Part shown: piece by piece, positions 7,525 to 16,933 of the stretch | Layout: each line of letters opens with the position of its first letter | Position numbering within the stretch: position 1 is the stretch's first letter | Source: JAQBVV01 sp965249205 | GTDB taxonomy: Bacteria; Acidobacteriota; Vicinamibacteria; Vicinamibacterales; UBA2999 | Length of the DNA stretch: 64,000 bases | Direction of reading: 5' to 3' | NCBI GenBank assembly: GCA_965249205.1 | Contig: CBDFLL010000006.1 | Coordinates: 1,550,001-1,614,000, forward strand | Program-made: the position numbers and the translations under genes | Notes under the pieces: generated by a model | What the model was told of the DNA's origin: nothing | The model's database searches: none | What the model saw: the letters and a program-made list of their open reading frames with translations, nothing else

Positions 7525-8229
7525 CTAGTACTCAAGGGCCCGGCGTTCACGCACCCTGCGCTCCGGCGGATTCGGGCTGGGAAACTCCCACTCCCCGTAG
7601 CCCTCGGTATACATGGTCCGATACCGTACCGACTCTCCAGCCTCGTTCAGGAAGCCCAGGTTCTGCATGAACAGCACCGGCTCCGGCTGGCCCGGCTGCA
7701 CCACGGCTTCATGGATATAGAGGCGGCCTTCGTGCTGATGAATCACGGCATACGTGCGTGACCCATCTGGGTTGTCCAAGTGCAGGAGCTTGCCGGCCAC
7801 GACTTCCAGGAAGTACCACATGAAATGGGTCGTCTCGACGCCTTCGCGTTTCATGTAATTCCAGGCCGCAAAATCCATCGCGCCGAGGACCTCAACGCGA
7901 CCGTCGTTCTGGCAGGAGTCCCCATCCAGACCGTTCGCCCCGTTGGCGGCCCGACACTTCTCGACCGCTTCGTTGTGCATGTTCAGGATGTTGCGGTAAT
8001 CGATCACGGTGGTCGAATAGCTGCCCCGCCTATCGGAGGAGCGATGGACCCGCCCCCGCAACGTCATGCGATATTCGGTGTCGTACGTAATCTCTTCCAC
8101 TGTCGGCTCGCCTGGAAACGTGGCGCTGAAGCCGTCTTCGACGCTGAAGTATGGCGCCCAGCCCTGGCCGAAGGCTGTCCCCGTACTACACAGGATCACC
8201 GCCGCAGACATCAATGTAATCAACCGCAT
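7525..8229 (-). CDS. secreted protein of unknown function
   Basis: The protein has 234 residues with a signal peptide ending TAFGQG. The mature part begins YFSVEDGFSATFPGEPTVEE, an opening seen in many bacterial secreted proteins of unknown role, followed by a beta-rich domain with two Cys (CRAANG, SCQND) that may form a disulfide. GGGAGG lies upstream of the ATG. It is transcribed in the same direction as the DUF6152-like gene 18 bp downstream, so the two may form a small operon. Function is not recognised. Confidence 0.65.
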   Translation of the reverse strand: MRLITLMSAAVILCSTGTAFGQGWAPYFSVEDGFSATFPGEPTVEEITYDTEYRMTLRGRVHRSSDRRGSYSTTVIDYRNILNMHNEAVEKCRAANGANGLDGDSCQNDGRVEVLGAMDFAAWNYMKREGVETTHFMWYFLEVVAGKLLHLDNPDGSRTYAVIHQHEGRLYIHEAVVQPGQPEPVLFMQNLGFLNEAGESVRYRTMYTEGYGEWEFPSPNPPERRVRERRALEY

Positions 8230-8600
8230 GCTTGTCGCCTCCCTTGGCTCGCGTCTCTGAAACTAGCGAGGCTGCACCTCAGACCGCCGAGCATGTGGCT
8301 CCGCCTCGCTAGTGGCAGTATCTTCTTGCCCCGCTCCGCGGGGCGAGAAAACTCAACTCAATTGGTTGGAATGTCCGGAGGTCAAGTTTTCCAGACGGAT
8401 CCTGCCCGGAAAACATGCCTGATGCAACAGAATTCGGCCTCTCTTGCAGGCTCAAATAGCGCCGGCCGATGCACCCGGTCGACGAGAGACAACTCGGCCT
8501 GGCTGGGGCGACTCTGAGCGCCTTCATGGCGTTCAAGAAGGGCTGGCCGTATAGTGCACATGGCCCCAGGTTCGGGTCGCAATGGTATGGAGCATTGAGC
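8230..8600. other. intergenic region with two inverted repeats
   Basis: This 371-bp region between divergent genes must hold both promoters. It contains a CTAG-bounded palindrome (8263-8312) and a GCCCCGC/GCGGGGC hairpin (8328-8344) without a T-run. I see no coding sequence with a recognisable product in the rest. Confidence 0.5.
8263..8312. repeat. CTAG-bounded palindromic element
   Basis: Perfect 10-bp arms CTAGCGAGGC (8263-8272) and GCCTCGCTAG (8303-8312) enclose a 30-bp spacer, and an A/T pair extends the arms outward by one base. The element starts and ends in CTAG, like the IS copies and other palindromes in this window. Confidence 0.75.
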
Positions 8601-9274
8601 ATGACACGACTCGTTTTCATGGGGCTCGCGGTCGGGCTCTCCGGGGCCGCGGTGATCCTCGACGCGCAGCAGCCGCCGCCGGACATCGTCCTGACAAACG
8701 GAAAGATCATCACGGTTGACGCGCAGTTCTCGATCGCACAAGGCGTGGCGATCCGAGGCGACCGCATTGTCGCCGTTGGCACCAGCCAGGACATCACGGC
8801 GCTGGCGGGCGCTGGCACACGGCGCATCGACCTGCAGGGGCAGTCCGTTGTTCCCGGGCTCATCGACAACCACGCGCACTTCCAGGAAGAGGGCGCGTAC
8901 TGGATGCTCGAACTCCGCCTGGACGGCGTTGATTCACGCACCCGAGCGCTCGAGCTGATCCGCGCCAAGGCGGAGGCTATAGGGCCTGGTCAGTGGGTGT
9001 TCAACCTCGGTGGGTGGTCGCCCGACCAGTTCGTTGAGGACAAGAGCCCGTTCACACGCGATGAGCTGGACGAATACGCACCCGACAATCCGGTGTACCT
9101 GGTGTTCTCGCGCTCTGACGCCTATATCAACAGCAAGGCAATCGAAGCCATCGGTCTCGACACGATGGATGAGCCCTGGATCGTTCGCGACGCCAACCGA
9201 CGCCCAACTGGTCTCATCCGCGCTGCAGGAGCCGGCGCCGTCAGAAGGGCGGCGGACTTTCTTGACGCCCCGAA
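8601..9274 (+). pseudogene. exported YtcJ-type amidohydrolase, 5' half (split by IS)
   Basis: The ATG at 8601 opens an export signal (MTRLVFMGLAVGLSGAAVILDAQ), then an amidohydrolase N-terminus: ILTNGKIITVDAQFSIAQGVAIRGDRIVAVG and the metal-binding VVPGLIDNHAHF. The frame runs into the mobile element at 9275 and stops at 9314. Joining 8601-9274 to 10760-11786, with one 6-bp CCCGAA, restores a single frame of about 566 codons, the usual length of YtcJ-type enzymes. These hydrolyse amide or imide bonds; the substrate is unknown. The gene is disrupted. Confidence 0.85.
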
Positions 9275-10753
9275 TGTAGACACAAAATGTAAATGTCGGG
9301 TTTCTCCACATTAGAAATGTCGGGTTTCGGGCACCGTGTATGGCCTGGAGGCCGACATGGACAACGAGGGCTACCTGACGATGAGTACGAAGGAACTGCA
9401 CCGCCTGGAGATTCTGGAGCGTGTGCGGGAACGGCGCCTGACCCAGGCCCACGCGGCCGCACAACTGGGGCTCGGGGTGCGCCAGGTCGAGCGTCTGTGC
9501 CGGACCCTGCGTCTCGACGGCCCTGGCGGACTGGTGTCCAAGAAGCGCGGCCGGCCGAGCCACCGACGCTTCCCGCGCGCGCTGCGTGACCACGTCTTGG
9601 AGTTAGTGCGGTCTGGCTACCGCGACTTTGGGCCGACCCTCGCGGCCGAGAAACTCCGTGAACGTGACGACATCCTCGTGTCGGTCGAGACCCTGCGGCG
9701 CTGGATGATCGACGCGGCGCTGTGGGTGCCGCGCACCGCCCGATCGCGCCGCGTCTACCAACCGCGCCACCAGCGCGCCTGCGTCGGCGAGCTGATTCAG
9801 ATCGACGGCTGCGACCACGCCTGGTTCGAGGATCGAGGCCCGACCTGCACGCTGCTCGTCTATGTGGACGATGCGACGAGTCAGCTGATGGAGCTGCGGT
9901 TCGTCGCCTCGGAATCGACGTTCGACTACTTCGCCTCGACGCAGACGTATCTCAAGCGCCACGGCAAACCGGTGGCCTTCTACAGCGACCGGGCCAGCAT
10001 CTTTCGGGCGACGGGCGCAGCACGGCGCCGCGCGGGAGGCCCCACGCAGTTCAGCCGGGCGCTGGCGGACCTCAACATCGACATCGTGTGCGCGAACGCA
10101 CCCCAGGCCAAGGGGCGCGTTGAGCGGGCGCACCTGACGCTGCAAGATCGGCTCGTGAAGGAGTTGCGCCTCCGCGAGATCTCGACGCCCGAGGCCGCCA
10201 ATGCCTATGCGCCCGCCTTCATGGCCGACTACAACGCCCGATTCGGCAAGCCGCCGAGGAGTGCGCATGACGCGCATCGCCCCGTCCGCGATGATGAGGA
10301 CCTCGCGCTGATCTTCACGTGGCAGGAAGATCGGACCATCTCCCAAGCCCTGACGCTCCACTATCGACGCGGGGTCTACCTCATCACCCCAGGCCCGCTC
10401 ACCCGGCGACTGCGTGGGCAGCGCTGTCGCGTGCATGCGGACGCCGACGGTCGCCTCGAGATTCGTCACGCGGGCCAGCGCCTCCCTTTCACGGCCTTCG
10501 AAGAGCAACGGCGGGTCACCCACGGGGACATCGTGTCGAACAAGCGGCTGGGGGCGGTCCTGGCCACAATCCAGGCCGATCAGCGCACGCGAGACGAGCG
10601 CCTCCTGGCCGGCCCGCACCGCACGCTGCGCGAGAAGCAACGGATCAGAACCGCCCGAGCGCGGGCGGACGCGACGCCGACCAGCCCATAGCGAGTGGCC
10701 TACCCGACATTTCTACTTTGCGGAGAACCCGACATTTCTACTTTGCGTTGACA
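9275..10753 (+). mobile_element. IS1202/ISNCY-type insertion sequence (1479 bp)
   Basis: Both ends start TGT and share about 54 bp of imperfect inverted repeat that itself holds two copies of AAATGTCGGGTT. The flanks carry the 6-bp direct repeat CCCGAA (9269-9274 and 10754-10759). The element and one repeat total 1485 bp, a multiple of three, and their removal repairs the amidohydrolase frame. A short duplication fits the ISAba32-like subgroup of the IS1202 family as I recall it; other subgroups make longer ones. Confidence 0.88.
9357..10691 (+). CDS. ISNCY/IS1202-family transposase
   Basis: The ATG at 9357 follows GGAGG and gives about 444 residues. The N-terminal helix-turn-helix region contains LTQAHAAAQLGLGVRQVERL. 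A retroviral-integrase-type core follows, with likely catalytic Asp in IQIDGCDH and FYSDRASIF (the VYVDDAT Asp is also conserved) and Glu in GRVERAHLTLQDRL. The C-terminal half carries a beta-rich domain (HYRRGVYLITPGPL, CRVHADADGRLEIRH) typical of these transposases. The reading frame is complete, so the copy may be active. Confidence 0.9.
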   Translation: MDNEGYLTMSTKELHRLEILERVRERRLTQAHAAAQLGLGVRQVERLCRTLRLDGPGGLVSKKRGRPSHRRFPRALRDHVLELVRSGYRDFGPTLAAEKLRERDDILVSVETLRRWMIDAALWVPRTARSRRVYQPRHQRACVGELIQIDGCDHAWFEDRGPTCTLLVYVDDATSQLMELRFVASESTFDYFASTQTYLKRHGKPVAFYSDRASIFRATGAARRRAGGPTQFSRALADLNIDIVCANAPQAKGRVERAHLTLQDRLVKELRLREISTPEAANAYAPAFMADYNARFGKPPRSAHDAHRPVRDDEDLALIFTWQEDRTISQALTLHYRRGVYLITPGPLTRRLRGQRCRVHADADGRLEIRHAGQRLPFTAFEEQRRVTHGDIVSNKRLGAVLATIQADQRTRDERLLAGPHRTLREKQRIRTARARADATPTSP

Positions 10754-11786
10754 CCCGAATGGCGCGAGAGCCAACCTCCCGCCGGAGATCAGCCGCGCCA
10801 GTAGCCTGGCCATGCTCCGCGACCTCAATCGGGCCGGTCTCACGACGTCCGGCGGCGCGTGCCAGTGGGAAGACCTGTACCGGGACTTTCAACGCGAGGG
10901 GCTGGCCAGCATGCGGTTCTTCTGTTTCCGCACGGAACCGGGAGGAGGACGCGGCGCGGGGCCCCGTGCGCTTGCGAAACGACTGGCCGCCATTCCCGCG
11001 CTCACCTATCACGATGGTGATGAGTGGCAGGACCACACGAACTGGGGCGAGGGCTTTTCCGGCGGAGGGGCGGACGATCTCTACTCGGCAATCCAGGAGC
11101 CGGTCACGCAGGAAGCGTGGGACCAGTGGGGCGATTTCGCCCGGGTCGTGGCGGGCGCAGGCATCCAGGCCCTTATCCATACGCAAACGGAAGAGGCCGT
11201 TGATGGACGGATCCAGCAGCTCGAGAGGGTTGAACAGGACGTCTCCATTCGGCCTCTGCGATGGGCCCTGATGCACATGGAAGGCGTCACGCCGCCGCAA
11301 CTCGAACGTCTGCGGGACCTCAACGTGTTCATCGCCATACATCCCAGAGAGATCGTCACGGGCGGACTCCTTCATCGCGTCCACGGCGACAAGGCGTTCG
11401 CCATGCCTCCGTTGAGGGAGATCCAGGACAGCGGCATCCAGTGGGGGCTCGGGACCGACGCGTTCGAGGTCAACCAGTACCGCCCGTTCCAGACGTTGTA
11501 CTGGGCTGTAACCGGCAAGATGGTGGGCGGCACGGTGGTCAATACGCACCCGGTCACCCGCGAAGAAGCCCTGATCGCCCACACGCGCAGCAACGCGTAC
11601 CTCTTCTTCCGCGAAAACGATCTGGGTTCGATTCAGAGTGGCCGCTTCGCCGATCTGGTCGTACTCGACCGAGACTACCTGACGGTGCCGGCCGACGAGA
11701 TCAAGGACATTCGGCCGGTGATGACGATGGTGGGTGGCCGTGTGGTATTCGACGCGGCGACTGAACCAGCCACCGCCGCGCGGTAG
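10754..11786 (+). pseudogene. YtcJ-type amidohydrolase, 3' half (split by IS)
   Basis: Past the 6-bp target duplication the amidohydrolase frame continues NGARANLPPEISRASSLAMLRDLNRAGLTTSGG. It includes the metal-site segments IQALIHTQTE, WALMHMEGV and LGTDAFEV, and the C-terminal cap IQSGRFADLVVLDRDYL. An internal ATG at 10812 could start a fragment, but it would lack the HAH metal site. See the 5' half at 8601-9274. Confidence 0.85.
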
Positions 11787-11927
11787 ACCTCGCGCCACAG
11801 GTTCCCTTATTCCCGCGGCCTGTTGTACCCTCTGGCGTCACGTTGCCGCCCGCCCGCGCGACGCACCCCGCATCGGGTTGTTGTCCTTCATCGGGTTGTC
11901 TTCGCCAGTTTTAGAGGAGCACGCGCC

Positions 11928-13898
11928 ATGGCTCGATCCCGAGGTTCGAAACCCACGTCCGTCCAGCGTCGACAGTTCTTGCAAAGCGGAGCGATGGCTG
12001 GTGCCGCCGCGCTCGTGGGATCGACCGGGGTTGCCAATGCGCAACCCCAGGCGCCCGCGCCACCCACGGCAGGCCAGCCCCCCGGGACGACACCGGTCAT
12101 GACGGCTGCGGCTGAAGCCACGCCGCCCGGCGACGTCCAGGTCCTCGGCACTCTCGAGCGCAGCGGCTCCGACTATATGGTCGACGTGTTCAAGTCGCTC
12201 GATTTCGACTACATCTGTGCGAACCCGGGCTCGAGCTTCAGGGGGCTGCATGAATCGATCATCAACTACGGGGGCAACACGCGTCCTGAACTGATCACCT
12301 GCACCCACGAAGAGTCGTCGGTGGGCATGGCGCACGGATATTTCAAGACAGAGGGCAAGCCGCTACCGATCATGGCCCATGGCACAGTCGGCATCCAGCA
12401 TGCGGCGATGGCCATCTACAACGCCTGGTGCGACCGCGTGCCTGTCTACGTCATCCTGGGCAACCACAGCGATGCGGCGATCCGACGGGCCGCGGAGTGG
12501 TACCACGGCGTGCAGGACGCGGCGCATATGGTGCGCGACTACACCAAGTGGGACGACAACCCGTGGTCGCTGGGTCATTTCGCCGAGTCGGCGGTCCGGG
12601 CGTACAAAGTCGCGATGACCCCTCCGATGGGGCCGGTCGTCATGACGCTTGACGGCGGCCTGCAGGAGCATGCCATTCCGGCGGGCGAACACCTGTCTAT
12701 CCCCAGGCTGACGATTCCCGCCCCTCCACAAGGAGAGTCGGCTGCCGTCGAGGAAGCGGCGCGGATGCTCGTGGCGGCCGAATCCCCCTTGCTGGTCGCC
12801 GATCGCGTCGCGCGGACGCCACAGGGTATGGCGCTCCTTGTGGAGCTGGCCGAGGCATTGCAGGCCGGCGTTGTCGATTACGGCAGCCGTATGAATTTCC
12901 CCTCTCATCATCCGCTGAACCAGACGCAGCGCGGCGGCGCTGCGGTCGCCGACGCCGACGTCATCGTCGGCCTCGAGGTCATGGACTTCTGGAGCACGAT
13001 CAACAGGCTGCGCGACCAGTTGCATCGGTCAACCCGACGCTTCGCGAGGCAGACCGCGAAGCTGGTCACGATCACGACAGGCGACCTCTACATCCGGGCC
13101 AACTACCAGGACTTCCGCAGGATGCAGGACGTCGATCTCGCCATCGCCGCCGACGCCGAGGCCACGCTCCCGTCGCTGATCGAAGCAGTCCGGCGGCTCA
13201 CGACTGGGGACCGGCAGCGCGTGTTCGACGAGCGAGGCGCGCAACTGGCCGCAGCGAGCCGCGCGGCGGCGGAGCGCTCGCGCACCGACGCCAGCTACGG
13301 ATTCGACGCAACCCCGGTGAGTACGGCGCGGCTCTGCGCCGAGGTCTGGGCGCAGATCAAGAGCGAAGACTGGGCGCTGGTATCCAGTTACTACAGCCCG
13401 GATGTCGGCGGGTGGGCGCGAAAGCTCTGGAACTTCGACAAGACCTATCAGTGGCTCGGCCACGCCGGTGGCGGCGGCATCGGTTACGGCCTGCCGGCGT
13501 CGGTCGGCGCCGCGCTCGCCAACCGCCGCCATGGGCGACTCTCGGTGGCGATCCAGACAGACGGCGATCTCATGTACGCACCAGGCGCCCTCTGGACGGC
13601 AGCGCACCACAACATCCCCCTCCTGAGCGTCATGCACAACAACCGCGCGTACCACATGGAGGTCATGCACGTGCAGCGCATGTGCAACGCGCGCAACCGC
13701 GGCATCGATAGAGGGGCCATCGGGAGCGAGTTGACCGACCCCAACATCGACTTCGCGACGCTGGCGCGATCGATGGGTGTCTATTCCGAGGGTCCGATCG
13801 AGAATCCGAACGATCTGGCGCCTGCGCTGCAGCGCGCCATCGAGGTGGTCAAGCGCGGCGAGCCGGCGCTGGTCGACGTCGTGACACAGGTTCGCTGA
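11928..13898 (+). CDS. Tat-exported thiamine-diphosphate-dependent enzyme (acetolactate synthase-like)
   Basis: The ATG at 11928, with GAGGAG upstream, gives 656 residues. The N-terminus is a twin-arginine signal (VQRRQFLQSGAMAGAAALVGS...VANAQ). Domains follow in the usual order: Pyr domain with the catalytic Glu in THEESS (about residue 128), a central Rossmann-like domain (ESPLLVADRVAR), and a PP domain with TDGDLMYAPGALWTAAHHNIPLL...HNN (about 543-575) for Mg-ThDP. ThDP decarboxylases and synthases normally work in the cytoplasm; this one should fold with its cofactor and cross by Tat. A di-haem cytochrome c begins 19 bp downstream, so an oxidative decarboxylation passing electrons to the cytochrome is possible. 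Substrate unknown. Confidence 0.82.
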   Translation: MARSRGSKPTSVQRRQFLQSGAMAGAAALVGSTGVANAQPQAPAPPTAGQPPGTTPVMTAAAEATPPGDVQVLGTLERSGSDYMVDVFKSLDFDYICANPGSSFRGLHESIINYGGNTRPELITCTHEESSVGMAHGYFKTEGKPLPIMAHGTVGIQHAAMAIYNAWCDRVPVYVILGNHSDAAIRRAAEWYHGVQDAAHMVRDYTKWDDNPWSLGHFAESAVRAYKVAMTPPMGPVVMTLDGGLQEHAIPAGEHLSIPRLTIPAPPQGESAAVEEAARMLVAAESPLLVADRVARTPQGMALLVELAEALQAGVVDYGSRMNFPSHHPLNQTQRGGAAVADADVIVGLEVMDFWSTINRLRDQLHRSTRRFARQTAKLVTITTGDLYIRANYQDFRRMQDVDLAIAADAEATLPSLIEAVRRLTTGDRQRVFDERGAQLAAASRAAAERSRTDASYGFDATPVSTARLCAEVWAQIKSEDWALVSSYYSPDVGGWARKLWNFDKTYQWLGHAGGGGIGYGLPASVGAALANRRHGRLSVAIQTDGDLMYAPGALWTAAHHNIPLLSVMHNNRAYHMEVMHVQRMCNARNRGIDRGAIGSELTDPNIDFATLARSMGVYSEGPIENPNDLAPALQRAIEVVKRGEPALVDVVTQVR

Positions 13899-13917
13899 GC
13901 ATCGCTGGGGGATCAGG

Positions 13918-14571
13918 ATGAGCATGATGACAGCACGGGTTCTCACGGTGGCAACCGCTATGCTGGCCGTCGCCGTCGCGATAGATGCAACCGCCGCCAG
14001 CGCGCAGACGCCAGCCGGCGGCGACGCCGCAACGGGGCAGACGTTGTATGACAGCGTCGGCTGCGCGGCGTGTCACGGTCCGAACGGTCAGGGCACGGCG
14101 GCGGCCCCGAGACTCGCCGAGAGCGCCGACGAGCTTTCCGCGTTTCTCGCCTACGTTCGGGATCCGGCCCTCGGCATGCCGGCGCAGGGCGTGCCGGTCG
14201 TCTCCGATGAAGGGCTTGCCGATATCTACGCGTTCCTCCGTTCACCGCTGGCATTGGAGCCGGCCCAGGCTGACTCGGCGCCGGCAGGCAACGCAGAGAC
14301 GGGAGCGGAGCTGTTCCGCACGGTGGGCTGCTACCAGTGCCATGCGAACGAAGCGCAAGGGGGAGCCAATGGACCGCGAATCGGACCCGACCCGATCCCG
14401 TTCGACCGCTTCCAGCGATACGTGAAGAACCCGACCGGCAGCATGCCACCGTATACGGACAAGGTGTTCTCGGACCAGGACATGGCGGACGTGTACGCGT
14501 TCCTGCGAGCGCGGACCCAGCCGCCGGCCATCGACACGATCCTACTGCTGGCCCCGCTGCTCGAACCTTAG
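13918..14571 (+). CDS. exported di-haem cytochrome c
   Basis: The protein has 217 residues with a signal peptide ending ASAQ. Two cytochrome c domains follow: CAACH (Cys49, Cys52, His53) and CYQCH (Cys138, Cys141, His142). Distal Met candidates are in LGMPAQGVP and GSMPPYT. The repeated 'ADIYAFLRS'/'ADVYAFLRA' helices show an internal duplication. It lies 19 bp after the ThDP enzyme on the same strand, so it is very probably in one operon and may take electrons from that enzyme in the periplasm. Confidence 0.88.
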   Translation: MSMMTARVLTVATAMLAVAVAIDATAASAQTPAGGDAATGQTLYDSVGCAACHGPNGQGTAAAPRLAESADELSAFLAYVRDPALGMPAQGVPVVSDEGLADIYAFLRSPLALEPAQADSAPAGNAETGAELFRTVGCYQCHANEAQGGANGPRIGPDPIPFDRFQRYVKNPTGSMPPYTDKVFSDQDMADVYAFLRARTQPPAIDTILLLAPLLEP

Positions 14572-14617
14572 CCACGGGCTGCCAGCAAGCCCCTCGTCTC
14601 TGTGCCTTTCCTCTGAT

Positions 14618-15817
14618 CTATCTGGCCAGATGCGAGGCGGATGCCGTGACGCTCGTGGGCACCCATACGGCGCCACTCATGATTCGGCGTGCGGTTCGCT
14701 GGACCGTCGCGCTCTCGGCCTCCACGCCCGGACCAGTACCCCGCATGCGGACCTGGATCGTCATCACGCCGGCGGGATGGGCGAACCGCACGACGTCTGG
14801 TTGCCCAGTATCGCGCGTGGCGCATGCATGCACGACGGTGCCAGGAAGGCGCGCCGCCACGGCCGTGCAGATGCTCCCAGCGGCCGCATACGAGCGATGG
14901 GCCGTCTGCATCGAGAGGTACCGCGCGTGAAAGTCGTGGGTGTCGGCCGCACAGATGTCACCGCTCGCGGTCTGGTAGGCGGAGGGGGGCGCCACAAAAG
15001 CGACCTTGGGCAGGCCGGGGTTGACACGCGTGGCCGCCGCACGGTCGGGCACGATCGCCAGGACCTCGGCTGCGATCGACCGGATTTCCTCGAGCCACTG
15101 CATCGCCTGGTGGCTTGCCTCCAACGCCGCGGGTGATTCGGTTCCAGTAAGACCGATGGACGCGGCTGCGCAAAACACCATGGGATTGGCGGCATCCACG
15201 ATCGAGACCTCTATCTCGCGCCCATCCGAGAGCACGAACCGATCGCGCGCGTGGCCGGTCGGCAGCAGGCGGCCCGTCGTCGACCCGCCCGGCTCGAGCC
15301 ACTCGAGATCGATGCCGGCACCCGTTCCAGGGACGCCCGCGATGGCGCAGTCGCCCTCGGTCAACACACGACCGCCACGTACCGGCACATGCGCGTGTAC
15401 GAGAGAGCCAGTGTTGACGCTTCGGATCCGAACGGTGGTGACCGGCTCGACGATGGGCACAAGTCCCGACTCGATGGCGAACGGTCCGACGGCCGACGTC
15501 ATGTTGCCGCAGTTGCCGCCCCAGTCAACGGTGGGCACGGTGACGCCGACCTGCGCGAACAGCATCCGGACATCGGCGTCGGTCGCTGGGTCGCCGCCGA
15601 CAATCATGGCCTTGCTCGTGAGCGAGGTCGCACCTCCAACGCCGTCGATCTGTCGCGCGTCGGGTGAACCAAACGCGCGCAGCAAGAGTGCCGACGCGGC
15701 GTCCCGATCAAGCGGGATGTGCTCTTCCAGAAAGAGCAGCCCGCGGCTCGTGCCGCCACGGTACAGTGTGCAGGGAACGGCGATCTCGGGCTCCGCCGCG
15801 ATCCTATTCTGTGTCAT
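14618..15817 (-). CDS. PrpF-family isomerase (4-oxalomesaconate tautomerase/AcnD-accessory type)
   Basis: The ATG at 15817 gives 399 residues. PrpF hallmarks are an N-terminal CTLYRGGTSRGLLFL, the RQIDGVGGATSLTSKAMIV block, WGGNCGNMTSAVGPFAIESG in the first half and NPMVFCAAASIGL in the second, giving the diaminopimelate-epimerase-like two-domain fold. Family members move a double bond or isomerise cis/trans in unsaturated tricarboxylic acids (2-methylaconitate, oxalomesaconate). A TRAP transporter reads divergently 109 bp away, which suggests a tricarboxylate or aromatic-derived acid substrate. The exact reaction cannot be chosen from sequence. Confidence 0.82.
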   Translation of the reverse strand: MTQNRIAAEPEIAVPCTLYRGGTSRGLLFLEEHIPLDRDAASALLLRAFGSPDARQIDGVGGATSLTSKAMIVGGDPATDADVRMLFAQVGVTVPTVDWGGNCGNMTSAVGPFAIESGLVPIVEPVTTVRIRSVNTGSLVHAHVPVRGGRVLTEGDCAIAGVPGTGAGIDLEWLEPGGSTTGRLLPTGHARDRFVLSDGREIEVSIVDAANPMVFCAAASIGLTGTESPAALEASHQAMQWLEEIRSIAAEVLAIVPDRAAATRVNPGLPKVAFVAPPSAYQTASGDICAADTHDFHARYLSMQTAHRSYAAAGSICTAVAARLPGTVVHACATRDTGQPDVVRFAHPAGVMTIQVRMRGTGPGVEAESATVQRTARRIMSGAVWVPTSVTASASHLAR

Positions 15818-15925
15818 TGTGATCCACCATCGGCGGCTTCGCCACACAGCGCAGTGCGTGGGCTGAAACAGATTGGTGATGTGCACCAATGTTAGTACAC
15901 TTCGGGGTCTTTCCAGGGAGGGTTT

Positions 15926-16933
15926 ATGCGGCGCGTGTTATGGCTGGCATGTAGCGTCAGCCTCGTCGTCTCCGCCGCATGTGGCGGATCCGGGGTGGCA
16001 CCGGGAACGCCGGGTGGGCCGCCGATTGTCGTCCGCTTCACACACGTCGCCGCCGATTTCACGCCGAAGGGTCAGGCGGCTCGAACGTTTGCCGAACTGG
16101 TCAACGGGCGATCGGAAGGGCGCCTCGACGTGCAAGTCTTTCCATCGGGCCAGCTCTTCGGCGACAGGGACGAGATCGAAGCCCTGCAGGCGAACAACGT
16201 CCAGTTCATCGCCCCGTCGATAGGGAAGCTCATCTCCTTCGATCCGCGCTTTCAGATCGGCGACCTGCCGTTCCTGTTTTCCGATAACGCCGCAGAGAGT
16301 CGCTTCTGGGAGGGCGAGGACGGACGCGCGCTCCTGCGGTCACTCGAGCAGCAGGATATTCTCGGTCTGACGACGTGGCCCAACGGCATGCGCCAGCTCA
16401 TGAACAGGCGGGGGCCGATCCACACACCCGCGGACACCAACGGCCTGAAGATGCGAATTCCGAGCGGCGGTGTCCTGGTCGACACGCTGGAGGCGTTCGG
16501 AGCGGGCGCGTCGGTCATTCCGTTCACCGACGTCTATACGGCGCTGCAACAGGGCGTCGTGGACGGCACGATCGCGACCTTCGACAACATCGAAGTGGAG
16601 AAGTACGCCGAGGTGCTCGACTACCTCACGGTGGCGAACGTCAACAGCCTCTCGTACGGCGTGCTGGTCAATAGGACGTTCTGGGATGGCCTCCCGCCAG
16701 AACTGCGACAGATCCTCTCGGATGCGATGGACGAGGCAACGGCGCTGGCGCGCACGCTGGCGACCGAGCTTGACGAAAAGGCGATGACCTCGCTGACGGC
16801 GAGTATCAACGTGGTGGAGCTGACGCCAGATGAGCGCCAGCTATTCGTCGACGCCTCGGAGGAGGTCTGGACGAAGTACGGGCCGATCTTCGGTCAGGAC
16901 CTGCTGGACGCGGCGCAGAGCGTCAACGAGTGA
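15926..16933 (+). CDS. dctP: TRAP transporter substrate-binding protein
   Basis: The protein has 335 residues and a lipoprotein signal ending SAACGG. The DctP fold is clear: FTHVAADFTPKGQAARTFAELVNGRSEGRLDVQVFPSGQLFGDRDEIEALQANNVQFI, then MRIPSGGVLVDTLEAFGAGASVIPFTDVYTALQQGVVDGTI, which includes the conserved substrate-carboxylate Arg. A strong GGGAGG precedes the ATG. It starts a three-gene operon with overlapping stops and starts. DctP proteins deliver carboxylates from the periplasm; lipid anchoring is less usual for the family. Confidence 0.93.
   Translation: MRRVLWLACSVSLVVSAACGGSGVAPGTPGGPPIVVRFTHVAADFTPKGQAARTFAELVNGRSEGRLDVQVFPSGQLFGDRDEIEALQANNVQFIAPSIGKLISFDPRFQIGDLPFLFSDNAAESRFWEGEDGRALLRSLEQQDILGLTTWPNGMRQLMNRRGPIHTPADTNGLKMRIPSGGVLVDTLEAFGAGASVIPFTDVYTALQQGVVDGTIATFDNIEVEKYAEVLDYLTVANVNSLSYGVLVNRTFWDGLPPELRQILSDAMDEATALARTLATELDEKAMTSLTASINVVELTPDERQLFVDASEEVWTKYGPIFGQDLLDAAQSVNE

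Noticed and set aside
8309..8968. Minus-strand open frames over the start of the amidohydrolase
   Set aside because: They overlap a clear plus-strand gene with signal peptide and HxH motif and have no recognisable domain.
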